Below, piece by piece: positions 26,158-35,462 of a DNA stretch of 64,000 nt. Position 1 is the stretch's first letter, and the number at the start of each line of letters is the position of its first letter. Position numbers and translations under genes: made by a program. Source of the stretch: Bacteroidetes bacterium UBA4416. Lineage in GTDB: Bacteria; Bacteroidota; Bacteroidia; B-17B0; Aurantibacillaceae. The notes below the pieces were generated by a model. That model had not been told where the DNA came from, did not search any database, and saw only the letters and a program-made list of their open reading frames with translations. The stretch lies in NCBI GenBank assembly GCA_002390745.1, contig DGQK01000051.1, positions 211,785-275,784 of the forward strand, written 5' to 3'.

Positions 26158-27498
26158 ATGGGAAGAAAATTATTAATACACAACGACAAGGTTCCGGGGA
26201 TCAACACCTACGAGGTATACCGCGCTCATGGCGGATACGCATCCGTTGAGAAAGCATTGAAAACGATGCAGCCGGACCAGGTAACGGAAGAAGTAAAAAA
26301 ATCGGGCCTGCGTGGCCGTGGTGGCGCTGGTTTCCCAACGGGGATGAAATGGAGCTTCCTGGCTAAGCCGGAAGGCGTTCCACGCTACCTCGTTTGCAAT
26401 GCCGATGAGTCGGAGCCGGGCACATTCAAGGACCGCTACCTGATGGAGAAAATTCCTCATGCCCTCATCGAAGGGATGATCACCTCGTCTTTTGCCTTAG
26501 GAGCTAAAACATCTTATATCTACATCCGCGGCGAATACTTTTATGTGGCGCGCATTGTGGAGAAAGCCATTGCCGAAGCGTATGCTGCCGGCTGGCTGGG
26601 AAAAAATATTTTAGGAACCGATTTTTCCCACGATTGCTACGTGCAGGTGGGTGGCGGCGCCTACATCTGCGGTGAGGAAACCGCCCTCCTCGAATCACTG
26701 GAAGGCAAGCGTGGCAACCCGCGCATTAAGCCTCCGTTCCCGGCGGTAGCAGGTTTATGGGGCTGCCCGACGGTGGTAAACAACGTGGAAACGATTGCTG
26801 CCGTAGTGCCGATTGTGAACATGGGTGGTGAAGAATATGCGAAGATCGGCGTGGGCAAATCAACAGGCACTAAATTAATTTCTGCTTCCGGCCACATCAA
26901 CAAACCAGGGGTTTACGAAATTGAATTAGGAATTACAGTTGAGGATTTTATTTACAGCGATGAATATTGCGGCGGTATCCGCAACGGAAAAAAATTAAAG
27001 GCCGTAGTAGCCGGTGGCTCTTCGGTGCCTATCCTGCCTACGGAATTGATCTTAAGAACTGCCAAAGGCGAACCGCGCCTGATGACGTATGAGAGCTTAT
27101 CCGACGGTGGCTTCATCACCGGTACCATGCTGGGCTCCGGCGGTTTCATTGCCATGGACGAGGACACGAGCATCGTGAAGAATTTATTTACCTTCTCGCG
27201 TTTCTATCACCATGAATCCTGCGGACAATGCTCGCCTTGTCGCGAAGGAACGGGTTGGATGGAAAAGATCTTGCAGAAATTCCTGAACGGAACAGCCAAC
27301 GAAAGCGATGTGGATCTGCTGTGGGACATCCAGAGCAAGATCGAAGGCAAAACGATCTGCCCATTGGGTGAAGCGGCTGCATGGCCTGTAGCGGCGGCTA
27401 TACGTCACTTCAAGCAGGAGTTCATCGACATTGCCAGGAGTAAAAAATTTGTGGATATCAGTCATTACGATAGGTTGAATAAATTGGTAAGAGCATAA
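26158..27498 (+). CDS. nuoF: NADH-quinone oxidoreductase subunit F
   Basis: 446 residues. 51-kDa subunit with FMN and the NADH site plus cluster N3. Motifs: 'GLRGRGGAGFPTGMKWSF' (NADH), 'CNADESEPGTFKDR' (FMN), 'GAYICGEETALLESLEG', and the N3 ligands 'SCGQCSPCREG' with a distal 'TICPLG' Cys. The upstream gap holds a hairpin-like repeat of 'GGTGGTTTCGGGAGCCTCAA' and its partial complement. Stop codon abuts the GTG start of the TonB-like gene. Confidence 0.97.
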   Translation: MGRKLLIHNDKVPGINTYEVYRAHGGYASVEKALKTMQPDQVTEEVKKSGLRGRGGAGFPTGMKWSFLAKPEGVPRYLVCNADESEPGTFKDRYLMEKIPHALIEGMITSSFALGAKTSYIYIRGEYFYVARIVEKAIAEAYAAGWLGKNILGTDFSHDCYVQVGGGAYICGEETALLESLEGKRGNPRIKPPFPAVAGLWGCPTVVNNVETIAAVVPIVNMGGEEYAKIGVGKSTGTKLISASGHINKPGVYEIELGITVEDFIYSDEYCGGIRNGKKLKAVVAGGSSVPILPTELILRTAKGEPRLMTYESLSDGGFITGTMLGSGGFIAMDEDTSIVKNLFTFSRFYHHESCGQCSPCREGTGWMEKILQKFLNGTANESDVDLLWDIQSKIEGKTICPLGEAAAWPVAAAIRHFKQEFIDIARSKKFVDISHYDRLNKLVRA

Positions 27499-28185
27499 GT
27501 GAAGTTTTTAGCTTGCATAATTTTATTTTTCAGTGTAGAACTTTCTTTTGCTCAAACAACTGAAGCGAAGTCTCCAAAGGACGAGGTATTTACAGTAGTA
27601 GAATACATGCCTGAGTTTCCGGGTGGAATAGCTGAATTAATGAAGTTTATCAAGGCGAATATTGTGTATCCTAAAAAATATGATGTTCTGAACCTTGGAG
27701 GAAAGGCGTTTTTGAAATTTAAAGTCACTGACGAAGGAAAGATTGAAAACGTGCATATGCTTAAAGGCACCGGTTTTAAAGAGATGGATGATGAAGCGCT
27801 GCGTGTAATCAGTTTAATGCCGGATTGGACTCCTGGTATGCAGAATGGAAGAAAAGTGAATGTTTTTTTTAATGTGCCGATCAATTTTGCGTTGAACAGA
27901 CCATATTACATTTACAACATTTCGAATAAGTCTGAGAATTATATAAAAACAAAAGAATTACTGGAAGCAGGAAAAAAAGAAGCGGAAATCATTGATTTGT
28001 TAGAGTCTGATCCAAATAAAAAAACTGACCTTGATGTCATGTACAATTTAGGAGTTGCTTATTATATATCCGGAAATAACAAGAAAGCTTGTAAATACTT
28101 CAAAGCAATTCTTGAAAAGTCGGATGAAAAAATTACAGTAGTCAATAATGCAAAAGAGTATCTTCAAAAATATTGTTCAAATTAA
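27499..28185 (+). CDS. TonB C-terminal-domain protein inserted in the nuo operon
   Basis: 228 residues, GTG start directly after the nuoF stop codon with zero spacing. Signal peptide (about 1-18, 'ACIILFFSVELSFAQ'), then a TonB_C domain (about 35-130: 'PEFPGGIAELMKFIKANIVY', 'MDDEALRVISLMPDWTPG', 'NVFFNVPINFAL'). The last 80 residues look like one or two TPR-type helices ('DVMYNLGVAYYISGNNKKAC'). With no N-terminal anchor it is not a canonical energiser of TonB receptors. TonB_C domains without anchors are frequent in Bacteroidota and mostly uncharacterised. Its codons are visibly more AT-rich than those of nuoF and nuoG, which suggests a later insertion. Confidence 0.85.
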   Translation: MKFLACIILFFSVELSFAQTTEAKSPKDEVFTVVEYMPEFPGGIAELMKFIKANIVYPKKYDVLNLGGKAFLKFKVTDEGKIENVHMLKGTGFKEMDDEALRVISLMPDWTPGMQNGRKVNVFFNVPINFALNRPYYIYNISNKSENYIKTKELLEAGKKEAEIIDLLESDPNKKTDLDVMYNLGVAYYISGNNKKACKYFKAILEKSDEKITVVNNAKEYLQKYCSN

Positions 28186-28192
28186 TTAAAGA

Positions 28193-29176
28193 ATGAAAGT
28201 AACAATCGACGGAATAGAGATTGATGTGCCTAAGGGCACAACCATCCTGGAAGCGGCCCGCATGATTGGCCCGGAGGTAGCTCCGCCCACCATGTGTTAT
28301 TATTCCAAACTGAAAACAAGTGGCGGCTATTGCCGTACCTGTATTGTGAAAGTAACACAAGGCAGCACTGCCAACCCGAACCCTATGCCTAAGCCGGTAG
28401 CCAGCTGCCGCACGGAGGTGATGGATGGTATGGTGGTAGAGAACACCATCAACAAAGAAGTTTTGGAAGCGCGTAAAGGCGTGGTGGAGTTTTTATTGAT
28501 GAACCACCCGCTGGACTGCCCGATCTGCGACCAGGCCGGCGAATGCCACCTACAGGATCTGGGCTACGAGCATGGCGCGGCAAACACGCGTTACGAGTTT
28601 CCACGCCGCGAGTTCGAAAAAATTGACATCGGTAAATATGTGCAGTTGCACATGACGCGTTGTATCATGTGCTTCCGTTGCGTGAAAGTGGCGGAGCAAT
28701 TGACGGATAACCGCGTGCATGGTGTGATGCACCGTGGGGATGCAGCCGAGATCTCAACCTATATCGAAAACGTGATCGAAAACGAGTTCTCCGGAAACGT
28801 GATCGATGTATGCCCTGTAGGCGCTCTCACCGACAAAACCTTCCGTTTCAAAAGCCGTGTGTGGTTTACCAAGCCGGTAGACGCCAGCTGCGATTGCAAA
28901 AAATGCTCCGGCAAAGTTCGCTTGTGGCTGAAAGGCAATGATGTGCTGCGTGTAACGGCGCGTAAGGACCAGTGGGGAGAAGTGGAGGAGTTCATCTGCA
29001 ACGAATGCCGCTTTGAGCGCAAGAACACCGCAGACTGGAAAATCGAAGGCCCTTCGCCGATCCACAGGAGCAGCGTGATCTCACAAAACCATTACAACCA
29101 TTTGAACGAGCTGAAAGTGCAGGTGATGAAGCAGCAGAAAGCGCTCGGGTTCATGGATATTAATAAACGACCTTAA
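28193..29176 (+). CDS. nuoG: NADH-quinone oxidoreductase subunit G, short form
   Basis: 327 residues. N-terminal [2Fe-2S] ferredoxin domain ('MCYYSKLKTSGGYCRTCIVK'), the His/Cys [4Fe-4S] site ('NHPLDCPICDQAGECHLQD'), a further Cys set ('CIMCFRCVKVAE', 'VCPVGAL') and a C-terminal Cys cluster ('CDCKKC' and 'CNECR'). It ends there: the large molybdopterin-oxidoreductase-like domain of typical 800-900-residue NuoG is absent. Short NuoG is the usual form in Bacteroidota, so this is not a truncation. Starts 7 bp after the TonB-like gene. Confidence 0.93.
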   Translation: MKVTIDGIEIDVPKGTTILEAARMIGPEVAPPTMCYYSKLKTSGGYCRTCIVKVTQGSTANPNPMPKPVASCRTEVMDGMVVENTINKEVLEARKGVVEFLLMNHPLDCPICDQAGECHLQDLGYEHGAANTRYEFPRREFEKIDIGKYVQLHMTRCIMCFRCVKVAEQLTDNRVHGVMHRGDAAEISTYIENVIENEFSGNVIDVCPVGALTDKTFRFKSRVWFTKPVDASCDCKKCSGKVRLWLKGNDVLRVTARKDQWGEVEEFICNECRFERKNTADWKIEGPSPIHRSSVISQNHYNHLNELKVQVMKQQKALGFMDINKRP

Positions 29177-29198
29177 TAGTAAATACGGTTATTCCGCC

Positions 29199-29223
29199 TG
29201 TCATTTCGAGCGAAGTCGAGAAA
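29199..29223. repeat. Short intergenic palindromic repeat
   Basis: TGTCATTTCGAG followed by CGAAGTCGAGAAA, a common Bacteroidota intergenic repeat with the inverted pair TTTCGAG...CGAGAAA. It lies in the 76-bp nuoG-nuoH spacer. Confidence 0.55.
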
Positions 29224-29252
29224 GCAGCAGGTAAATAAAGAAAACAAAACAT

Positions 29253-30317
29253 ATGCTCAGTTTAATCATTTATAAAGCAATTGTATGCGTGGCGGTGTTC
29301 CTGCTGGCGCTGGGAGTGGCTGCTTATGCTACCTTATGGGAACGTAAATTTGCAGCGTTCCTGCAGGACCGTAAAGGACCAAGCCGTGCGGGTAAATGGG
29401 GTTTGTTACAGCCTCTGGCCGATGGTGGTAAAATGTTCATGAAGGAAGAGATCATCCCGAATGTATCGAACCGATCCTTGTTTATTCTCGGGCCGTCCTT
29501 GTTTATGGTGACGGCTGTCATGACCAGCGCGGTGATTCCATGGGGTAAGCCGTTGATGATCGGCGGGCACCTCTACGATCTGCAGATCACTGATATCAAT
29601 ATTGGCGTGATTTATCTGTTAGGCGTTGTGTCCATTGGTGTATACGGGATCATGATCGGTGGATGGGCTTCCAACAACAAGTTTGCCTTATTGGGCGCCG
29701 TGCGTGCGTCTTCGCAAATGATCAGCTACGAGATTGCCATGGGTATTTCCCTGATCGCTCTGATCATTTCTGCGGGCGGTTCTTTATCCTTAAAAGATAT
29801 CATCGAAGGCCAGGATGCCGGCTGGTGTAATTTTGTGTATCAGCCCTTAGGCTTCCTCATTTTCTTTATCTGCGCTTTAGCGGAAACCAACCGTGCGCCA
29901 TTCGATTTGCCGGAGTGTGAAACCGAGCTGGTTGGCGGTTACCATACAGAGTACTCTTCCATGAAACTCGGCTTGTTCCTCTTCGCCGAGTACATCAACA
30001 TGTTCATTTCTTCTGCCATCATGGCCGGCTTTTATTTCGGCGGTTACAACTTCCCGTTTGCTACGGAGTTTTATGCCTGGCTTGGTTTAGAAGAAGGTTC
30101 CTGGCTGATCTCTCTCATCGGCTTCGGCGCATATTTCACCAAGATCTTTTTGTTCATCTGCTTATTCATGTGGGTGCGCTGGACCTTGCCGCGTTTCCGC
30201 TATGACCAGCTGATGAACCTGGGGTGGAAAACCTTATTGCCATTATCCCTGTTCAATTTAGCCTTAACGGTAGTGATTGAAATTTTTATCAGAAAAACCA
30301 TTCCATTTCATTTTTAA
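29253..30317 (+). CDS. nuoH: NADH-quinone oxidoreductase subunit H
   Basis: 354 residues, eight membrane helices. The membrane-arm subunit contacting the quinone channel. Motifs 'ERKFAAFLQDRKGPSRAGKW', 'NRAPFDLPECETELVGGYHT' (acidic quinone-channel loop) and 'WVRWTLPRFRYDQLM' are intact. nuoI follows 12 bp downstream. Confidence 0.97.
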   Translation: MLSLIIYKAIVCVAVFLLALGVAAYATLWERKFAAFLQDRKGPSRAGKWGLLQPLADGGKMFMKEEIIPNVSNRSLFILGPSLFMVTAVMTSAVIPWGKPLMIGGHLYDLQITDINIGVIYLLGVVSIGVYGIMIGGWASNNKFALLGAVRASSQMISYEIAMGISLIALIISAGGSLSLKDIIEGQDAGWCNFVYQPLGFLIFFICALAETNRAPFDLPECETELVGGYHTEYSSMKLGLFLFAEYINMFISSAIMAGFYFGGYNFPFATEFYAWLGLEEGSWLISLIGFGAYFTKIFLFICLFMWVRWTLPRFRYDQLMNLGWKTLLPLSLFNLALTVVIEIFIRKTIPFHF

Positions 30318-30329
30318 AAGAAATTGAAC

Positions 30330-30935
30330 ATGCAACTAACCAACAGAAAAGTAGTCGTATCGAAAAAAGAGCAAAGCTTTGCGGAGCGGATTTATCTGCC
30401 TGCTATTGCCAAAGGTATGATGATAACGGCCAGCCACTTGTTCAAGAAGTCGCCGACCATTAACTACCCGGAAGAAAAAAGACCGATCGCTCCTGTGTAC
30501 CGCGGGCAGCACGTGCTGAAGCGCGACGAGAACGGGGCAGAGCGTTGTACCTCCTGCGGCATGTGTGCGGTGGCCTGCCCGGCAGAAGCCATTACTATGA
30601 CCAGCGGCGAGCGTAAAAAAGGCGAAGAGAACCTGTACCGTGAAGAAAAGTACGCGGCTACTTATGAGATCAACATGCTGCGCTGCATCTTCTGCGGCCT
30701 GTGTGAGGAAGCCTGCCCAAAAGAAGCCATTTTCCTGACAGACCGCCTGGTGGACGTGGAGTTTGAGCGCAACGATTTTATTTATGGAAAAGACAAGCTC
30801 GTGGAGAAAATTGACAAACGCATAGATGTGACCAAGCGCCAGACTCAGGCGGTTCTGGATTTCAAAAAGATCCCGGGCTTAAAGCACAACGAATTGTACG
30901 ATCCGAAAAAATTAAATACAGGAAACAAACATTAA
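30330..30935 (+). CDS. nuoI: NADH-quinone oxidoreductase subunit I
   Basis: 201 residues from the ATG at 30330, preferred over a TTG two codons earlier. Carries clusters N6a and N6b: two full [4Fe-4S] motifs, 'CTSCGMCAVACP' and 'CIFCGLCEEACP'. An N-terminal amphipathic stretch anchors it to the membrane arm. It ends in a lysine-rich tail. Confidence 0.96.
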   Translation: MQLTNRKVVVSKKEQSFAERIYLPAIAKGMMITASHLFKKSPTINYPEEKRPIAPVYRGQHVLKRDENGAERCTSCGMCAVACPAEAITMTSGERKKGEENLYREEKYAATYEINMLRCIFCGLCEEACPKEAIFLTDRLVDVEFERNDFIYGKDKLVEKIDKRIDVTKRQTQAVLDFKKIPGLKHNELYDPKKLNTGNKH

Positions 30936-30952
30936 AAAGACAAAAGAAATCA

Positions 30953-30995
30953 GATAAAAGATCAAAGAAAGGAACCGCTTCTTGCATCTTTTATC
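30953..30995. repeat. Hairpin-forming repeat between nuoI and nuoJ
   Basis: GATAAAAGAT (30953-30962) and its exact complement ATCTTTTATC (30986-30995) enclose a second, imperfect arm (AAGAA/TTCTT). It has no T-run, so it is not an evident terminator. Confidence 0.5.
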
Positions 30996-31012
30996 TTAAA
31001 TCATAAATCAGT

Positions 31013-31552
31013 ATGTTAGGACTAACAATTACACAGTGGCTTTTCGGGATACTTTCATTTCTGGCAATCATGTTTGCACTGATGGTGGTATTCACGCGCA
31101 ATCCCGTTAACTCGGTATTATACCTGGTATTAACCTTCTTTTGCATCGCGGGGCATTACCTCCTGCTGAATGCGCAGTTCCTGGCAGTGGTACACATTGT
31201 GGTATACGCCGGAGCCATCATGGTGCTTTTCCTTTTCATCATCATGCTCATGAACCTCAATGCCGATACGGAGCCGAGAAAGCACATCGTAACCAGGCTC
31301 ATTGCCGGAGTGATCGGCGGCATGCTGCTGATAGTAATGGTAGGCGCGCTGAAAGGCGCCGAGCAGCTCACGATCGTGAGGGCAGGCGCTTCACAGATCG
31401 GCCTTGTGAAAAATCTCGGCCAGGTACTGTTCCACGAGTTCCTGTTCCCGTTTGAAGTAGCTTCCATCCTGTTATTAGCGGCCCTCGTAGGGGCGATCAT
31501 GATCGGAAAACGCGACACAAATACCAACGATAAAAAAGTCATTAATAACTAA
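31013..31552 (+). CDS. nuoJ: NADH-quinone oxidoreductase subunit J
   Basis: 179 residues, five membrane helices. Membrane-arm subunit with the conserved helix 'HIVVYAGAIMVLFLFIIMLM', whose pi-bulge region relays protonation. C-terminus 'LVGAIMIGKRDT' is typical. nuoK begins 38 bp on. Confidence 0.95.
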   Translation: MLGLTITQWLFGILSFLAIMFALMVVFTRNPVNSVLYLVLTFFCIAGHYLLLNAQFLAVVHIVVYAGAIMVLFLFIIMLMNLNADTEPRKHIVTRLIAGVIGGMLLIVMVGALKGAEQLTIVRAGASQIGLVKNLGQVLFHEFLFPFEVASILLLAALVGAIMIGKRDTNTNDKKVINN

Positions 31553-31590
31553 CCAGCTCACTAATCACCATTCACTAATTACTTTATATT

Positions 31591-31902
31591 ATGCTTAACG
31601 GAATTCCAATCAATTATTACATCATGCTCAGCGCCGTGTTATTCATCATCGGTGTAGTTGGAGTGATGGCACGCCGCAATGCAATCATCATCTTTATGTG
31701 CATCGAACTGATGCTGAATGCTGTGAACCTCTTACTGGTAGCCTTCTCTACGCTTCACCAAGATGCCAGCGGGCAGGTGTTCGTATTCTTCGTGATGGCG
31801 GTAGCCGCAGCCGAAGTAGCCGTGGGCCTTGCCATCCTGGCAATGGTGTACCGCAACTTAAAAAGCATTGACATCGATTTATTAAGCAGGTTAAAAAATT
31901 AG
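31591..31902 (+). CDS. nuoK: NADH-quinone oxidoreductase subunit K
   Basis: 103 residues, three membrane helices, usual length. Conserved membrane glutamates are present in 'IIIFMCIELMLNAVNLL' and 'AVAAAEVAVGLAILAMVYRN', the proton path linking NuoJ to NuoN. Starts at 'MLNGIPINYYIMLSAVLF'. Confidence 0.96.
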   Translation: MLNGIPINYYIMLSAVLFIIGVVGVMARRNAIIIFMCIELMLNAVNLLLVAFSTLHQDASGQVFVFFVMAVAAAEVAVGLAILAMVYRNLKSIDIDLLSRLKN

Positions 31903-31917
31903 TAAGACATTTCAAGT

Positions 31918-33807
31918 ATGATCAAATTAGTAGCGCTCATTCCATTATTTCCGTTGTTGGGATTCATCATCAATGGTTTCTTCGGTAAAAAAATAAGTAA
32001 AGGTTTATCCGGTGCTATTGCCAGCATCGCTGTGCTGGCTTCTTTCGTGGTAGCCCTGCTCATCTTCTTCGAGCTGGAGCATTCGGTGCAAAAATCAATT
32101 CCGGTAGACCTCTTCTCATGGATCAATTCCGATACGCTGAAAATTCCGTTCGAGTTCCTGGTAGATCCCTTGTCATCCTGGTTCCTGCTCATCATTACAG
32201 GCATCGGATTCCTTATTCACATCTACTCCATTGGCTATATGCACGATGATGAAGGCTTCGCGCGCTTCTTCACTTACCTGAATCTCTTTGTGTTCTTCAT
32301 GTTGCTGCTGGTTCTGGGCAATAACTACCTAATTATGTTTGTGGGCTGGGAAGGCGTGGGCCTTTGCTCTTACCTGCTTATCGGCTTCTGGTTTAAGAAT
32401 ACGGCATATAACAATGCCGCAAAGAAAGCCTTCATCATGAACCGTATCGGTGACCTTGGCTTCTTACTGGGCATCATCCTCATCTTCGTGACCTACGGAA
32501 GCATCTCGTACGACGAAGTCTTCTCAGGTGTTTCCGGCTCAGGAGGAACAGGCACCATTACGGCCATTGCACTTCTTTTATTCATCGGCGCCATGGGTAA
32601 ATCGGCCCAGCTGCCTTTATATACCTGGTTGCCGGACGCGATGGCCGGCCCGACGCCTGTGTCGGCCCTCATCCACGCCGCCACGATGGTAACAGCCGGT
32701 ATCTATATGGTCGTTCGCTCCAATGTATTCTACTCCATTTCGGCAGAGGCTTCGCACGTAGTGGCTGTAGTGGGTGTGGCAACCGCCTTGTTTGCAGCTA
32801 CCATCGGCCTCTTTCAGAACGATATTAAAAAAGTACTGGCTTACTCTACTGTATCCCAGCTCGGCCTGATGTTCCTGGGCCTCGGTGTTGGCGCTTACAG
32901 CTCTTCGGTATTCCACGTGACCACGCACGCCTTCTTCAAGGCCTTATTATTCTTAGGGGCAGGCTCTGTGATCCATGCCATGGGCGGCGAGCAGGACATG
33001 CGCAAAATGGGCGGCCTGAAAAAAGCCCTGCCAATTACGTTTGCGACGATGCTGATCGGAACCATAGCCATCAGCGGTATCCCGCCATTCTCCGGCTTCT
33101 TTTCAAAAGATGAAATTTTGGCTCATACCTACGAACACAGCCCGACCTTGTGGTTCTTCGGGCAGGTAGCCTCTATGCTCACGGCCTTCTACATGTTCCG
33201 TTTATTGTACCTGACATTTTACAGGAACTTCCGCGGTACGCACGAACAAGAGCATCACCTGCATGAATCTCCGAAAAGCATGACCATTCCGCTGATCGTA
33301 TTAGCTATTCTCTCTGTGCTCGGCGGTGTTTTAGGCTTCCCTGAATTCTGGGGGCTTCCTAACTGGATGCACCATCACCTCGATCCGATCATCCTGCACA
33401 AAAATCCAAGCACCATGAACCATGAGCAGGAGTGGATCCTGATGGCAATTGCCGTAGTAGCTGCTGCTGCCACCATTTACTTTGCCTACATGATATACAT
33501 CAAAAACAAAGTATTGCCTGAAGCCAAAGATGAGAACCTCAAAGGGATCAAGAAACTCATTTACAATAAATATTACGTGGACGAAGTATACGACGCCCTG
33601 ATCCGTAAGCCTGTAGATCTGTTGGGAACCGTGTTTTACAAATTCATGGACCTCCAGGTGGTGGATGGTATTGTGAACGGTGTAGGAAACGCCGTAAACG
33701 GGATCAGCTCAGTAGTGCGCAAGGCACAGACCGGCCATATCGGGCTTTACATTTTTTGCATGGTATTGGGGATTATTCTGATGTTATTCTATTCGTTCAT
33801 CAAATAA
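31918..33807 (+). CDS. nuoL: NADH-quinone oxidoreductase subunit L
   Basis: 629 residues. Antiporter-like proton-pumping subunit at the distal end of the membrane arm, with the long C-terminal lateral helix. Motifs 'FVGWEGVGLCSYLLIGFW' (Glu), 'PLYTWLPDAMAGPTPVSALI' (Lys/His region) and 'HAFFKALLFLGAGSVIHA' are intact. 15 bp after nuoK. The C-terminus carries an extra segment after about 500, normal for NuoL. Confidence 0.97.
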   Translation: MIKLVALIPLFPLLGFIINGFFGKKISKGLSGAIASIAVLASFVVALLIFFELEHSVQKSIPVDLFSWINSDTLKIPFEFLVDPLSSWFLLIITGIGFLIHIYSIGYMHDDEGFARFFTYLNLFVFFMLLLVLGNNYLIMFVGWEGVGLCSYLLIGFWFKNTAYNNAAKKAFIMNRIGDLGFLLGIILIFVTYGSISYDEVFSGVSGSGGTGTITAIALLLFIGAMGKSAQLPLYTWLPDAMAGPTPVSALIHAATMVTAGIYMVVRSNVFYSISAEASHVVAVVGVATALFAATIGLFQNDIKKVLAYSTVSQLGLMFLGLGVGAYSSSVFHVTTHAFFKALLFLGAGSVIHAMGGEQDMRKMGGLKKALPITFATMLIGTIAISGIPPFSGFFSKDEILAHTYEHSPTLWFFGQVASMLTAFYMFRLLYLTFYRNFRGTHEQEHHLHESPKSMTIPLIVLAILSVLGGVLGFPEFWGLPNWMHHHLDPIILHKNPSTMNHEQEWILMAIAVVAAAATIYFAYMIYIKNKVLPEAKDENLKGIKKLIYNKYYVDEVYDALIRKPVDLLGTVFYKFMDLQVVDGIVNGVGNAVNGISSVVRKAQTGHIGLYIFCMVLGIILMLFYSFIK

Positions 33808-33928
33808 GAAATACAATTCAGAACCGACCAGGAAAAACGAAACGCTAAATAAATAAATCAATGGTTTGCACTCAGGATCTAAACCCGGAATTGTAAATCG
33901 TAAAATAAATAAATTGTAAATAGAAATT

Positions 33929-35392
33929 ATGTTAGTAGGATTATTAATCGTTGTGCCACTTATTGCAAGCTTACTGGTGTTCTTTACAAAAGGTAAAGCG
34001 AGCCGCAATTTAGCCCTGGGGCTTTCGATCGTGGAATTCGCCTTGTCGCTGGCGGTATTTTTTCAGTACAAGCATAACCCGATGAGCAAAGACCTCGTGC
34101 TGAACTGCTCATGGGTAGAGTCGATGGGGATTCACTTTGCTGTGAGCGCCGATGCCTTGTCCATCCTGATGATCCTGCTGACCACCTTCCTCGTGCCACT
34201 GATCATCCTGTCGTCATTTAACACCAACTACGAAAAGCCGCATTCTTTCTACAGCCTCATTCTTTTGATGCAGATGGCCCTTATCGGTGTGTTTACCGCC
34301 AACGACGGCTTCCTGTTCTACGTATTCTGGGAACTTGCGCTTATTCCTATTTATTTTATCTGCCTCGTGTGGGGTGGCGAAAACAGGGGCCGCATCACGT
34401 TCAAATTTTTCGTGTATACCTTATTAGGTTCCCTTTTTATGCTGGTAGGCCTGATTTACCTGTACAGCCATACGGGTTACGAAACCGGCATTAAATCATG
34501 GGCCATCGGCGACCTGTATGCTGCCGGCAAAGCCATGAGCGCCAGCCAGCAGTCGTTTGTATTCTGGGCGATCTTTATTGCCTTTGGCATCAAAATGCCG
34601 GTGTTCCCGTTCCATACCTGGCAGCCTGATACTTATGTGACGGCACCAACACAGGGCACGATGCTGCTCTCGGGCATTATGCTGAAAATGGGAACCTTCG
34701 GCCTCATCAAATGGCTGATGCCGGTAACGCCTCTGGCATTGGAGCAATGGGGCGGTTTTGTGATCGGCTTGTCGGTATTCGGGATTATTTATGCATCGTG
34801 CATTGCCATCGTGCAAAAAGATTACAAGCGCCTGATCGCGTATTCATCCATTGCCCACGTAGGATTGATCGCCGCCGGTATTTTAGCCGCCAACCAACAG
34901 GGCATCCAGGGTGCCATGATGCAAATGCTGGCGCATGGTGTGAATGTGGTTGGCTTATTCCTTATTGCGGATATCCTGATGCGCCATACAGGCACACGCG
35001 ACCTCGATAAGCTGGGTGGGATCCGCAGCATGAACGGCAATTTTGCTGTCTTATTTTTAGTGGTGCTCCTGGGGTCTGTAGCGCTTCCGCTCACCAATGG
35101 CTTCGTCGGCGAATTCCTGCTCATCAACGGCGTATACCAGTACGGCGCCTGGGTGGCAGCTTTTGCAGGCCTTACGGTGATCCTGGGCGCCGTGTACATG
35201 CTGCGCAGCTACCAGGCGATCATGCTTGGCGAGCGCCGCGACTCGGCCATTGCCTTCGGCTCCCTGGTGTCTAGCGATAAACTGGTGCTCTACATTATCT
35301 GCATAGCCATTATCGCCTTCGGTGTCTATCCGAAACCATTGAACGATTTGGCAGAAGAAGGAACAAAAGCAATTTTAACTTACATTAAATAA
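33929..35392 (+). CDS. nuoM: NADH-quinone oxidoreductase subunit M
   Basis: 487 residues, about 14 membrane helices. Antiporter-like proton-pumping subunit. Motifs 'FYVFWELALIPIYFICLVWG' (Glu) and 'FPFHTWQPDTYVTAPTQGTM' (Lys/His region) are intact, as is 'AYSSIAHVGLIAAG'. The 121-bp gap after nuoL is AT-rich and holds nothing I recognise. Confidence 0.97.
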   Translation: MLVGLLIVVPLIASLLVFFTKGKASRNLALGLSIVEFALSLAVFFQYKHNPMSKDLVLNCSWVESMGIHFAVSADALSILMILLTTFLVPLIILSSFNTNYEKPHSFYSLILLMQMALIGVFTANDGFLFYVFWELALIPIYFICLVWGGENRGRITFKFFVYTLLGSLFMLVGLIYLYSHTGYETGIKSWAIGDLYAAGKAMSASQQSFVFWAIFIAFGIKMPVFPFHTWQPDTYVTAPTQGTMLLSGIMLKMGTFGLIKWLMPVTPLALEQWGGFVIGLSVFGIIYASCIAIVQKDYKRLIAYSSIAHVGLIAAGILAANQQGIQGAMMQMLAHGVNVVGLFLIADILMRHTGTRDLDKLGGIRSMNGNFAVLFLVVLLGSVALPLTNGFVGEFLLINGVYQYGAWVAAFAGLTVILGAVYMLRSYQAIMLGERRDSAIAFGSLVSSDKLVLYIICIAIIAFGVYPKPLNDLAEEGTKAILTYIK

Positions 35393-35462
35393 AACAACAT
35401 AATCGATTGCAGAAATAAGATCATAGGTCTTTAATCTTTAGTCTTTAATCTTTACTCAACAT

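Noticed and set aside
28193..29176. Truncated nuoG pseudogene
   Set aside because: Short NuoG without the molybdopterin domain is the normal form in Bacteroidota, and all Fe-S motifs are intact.
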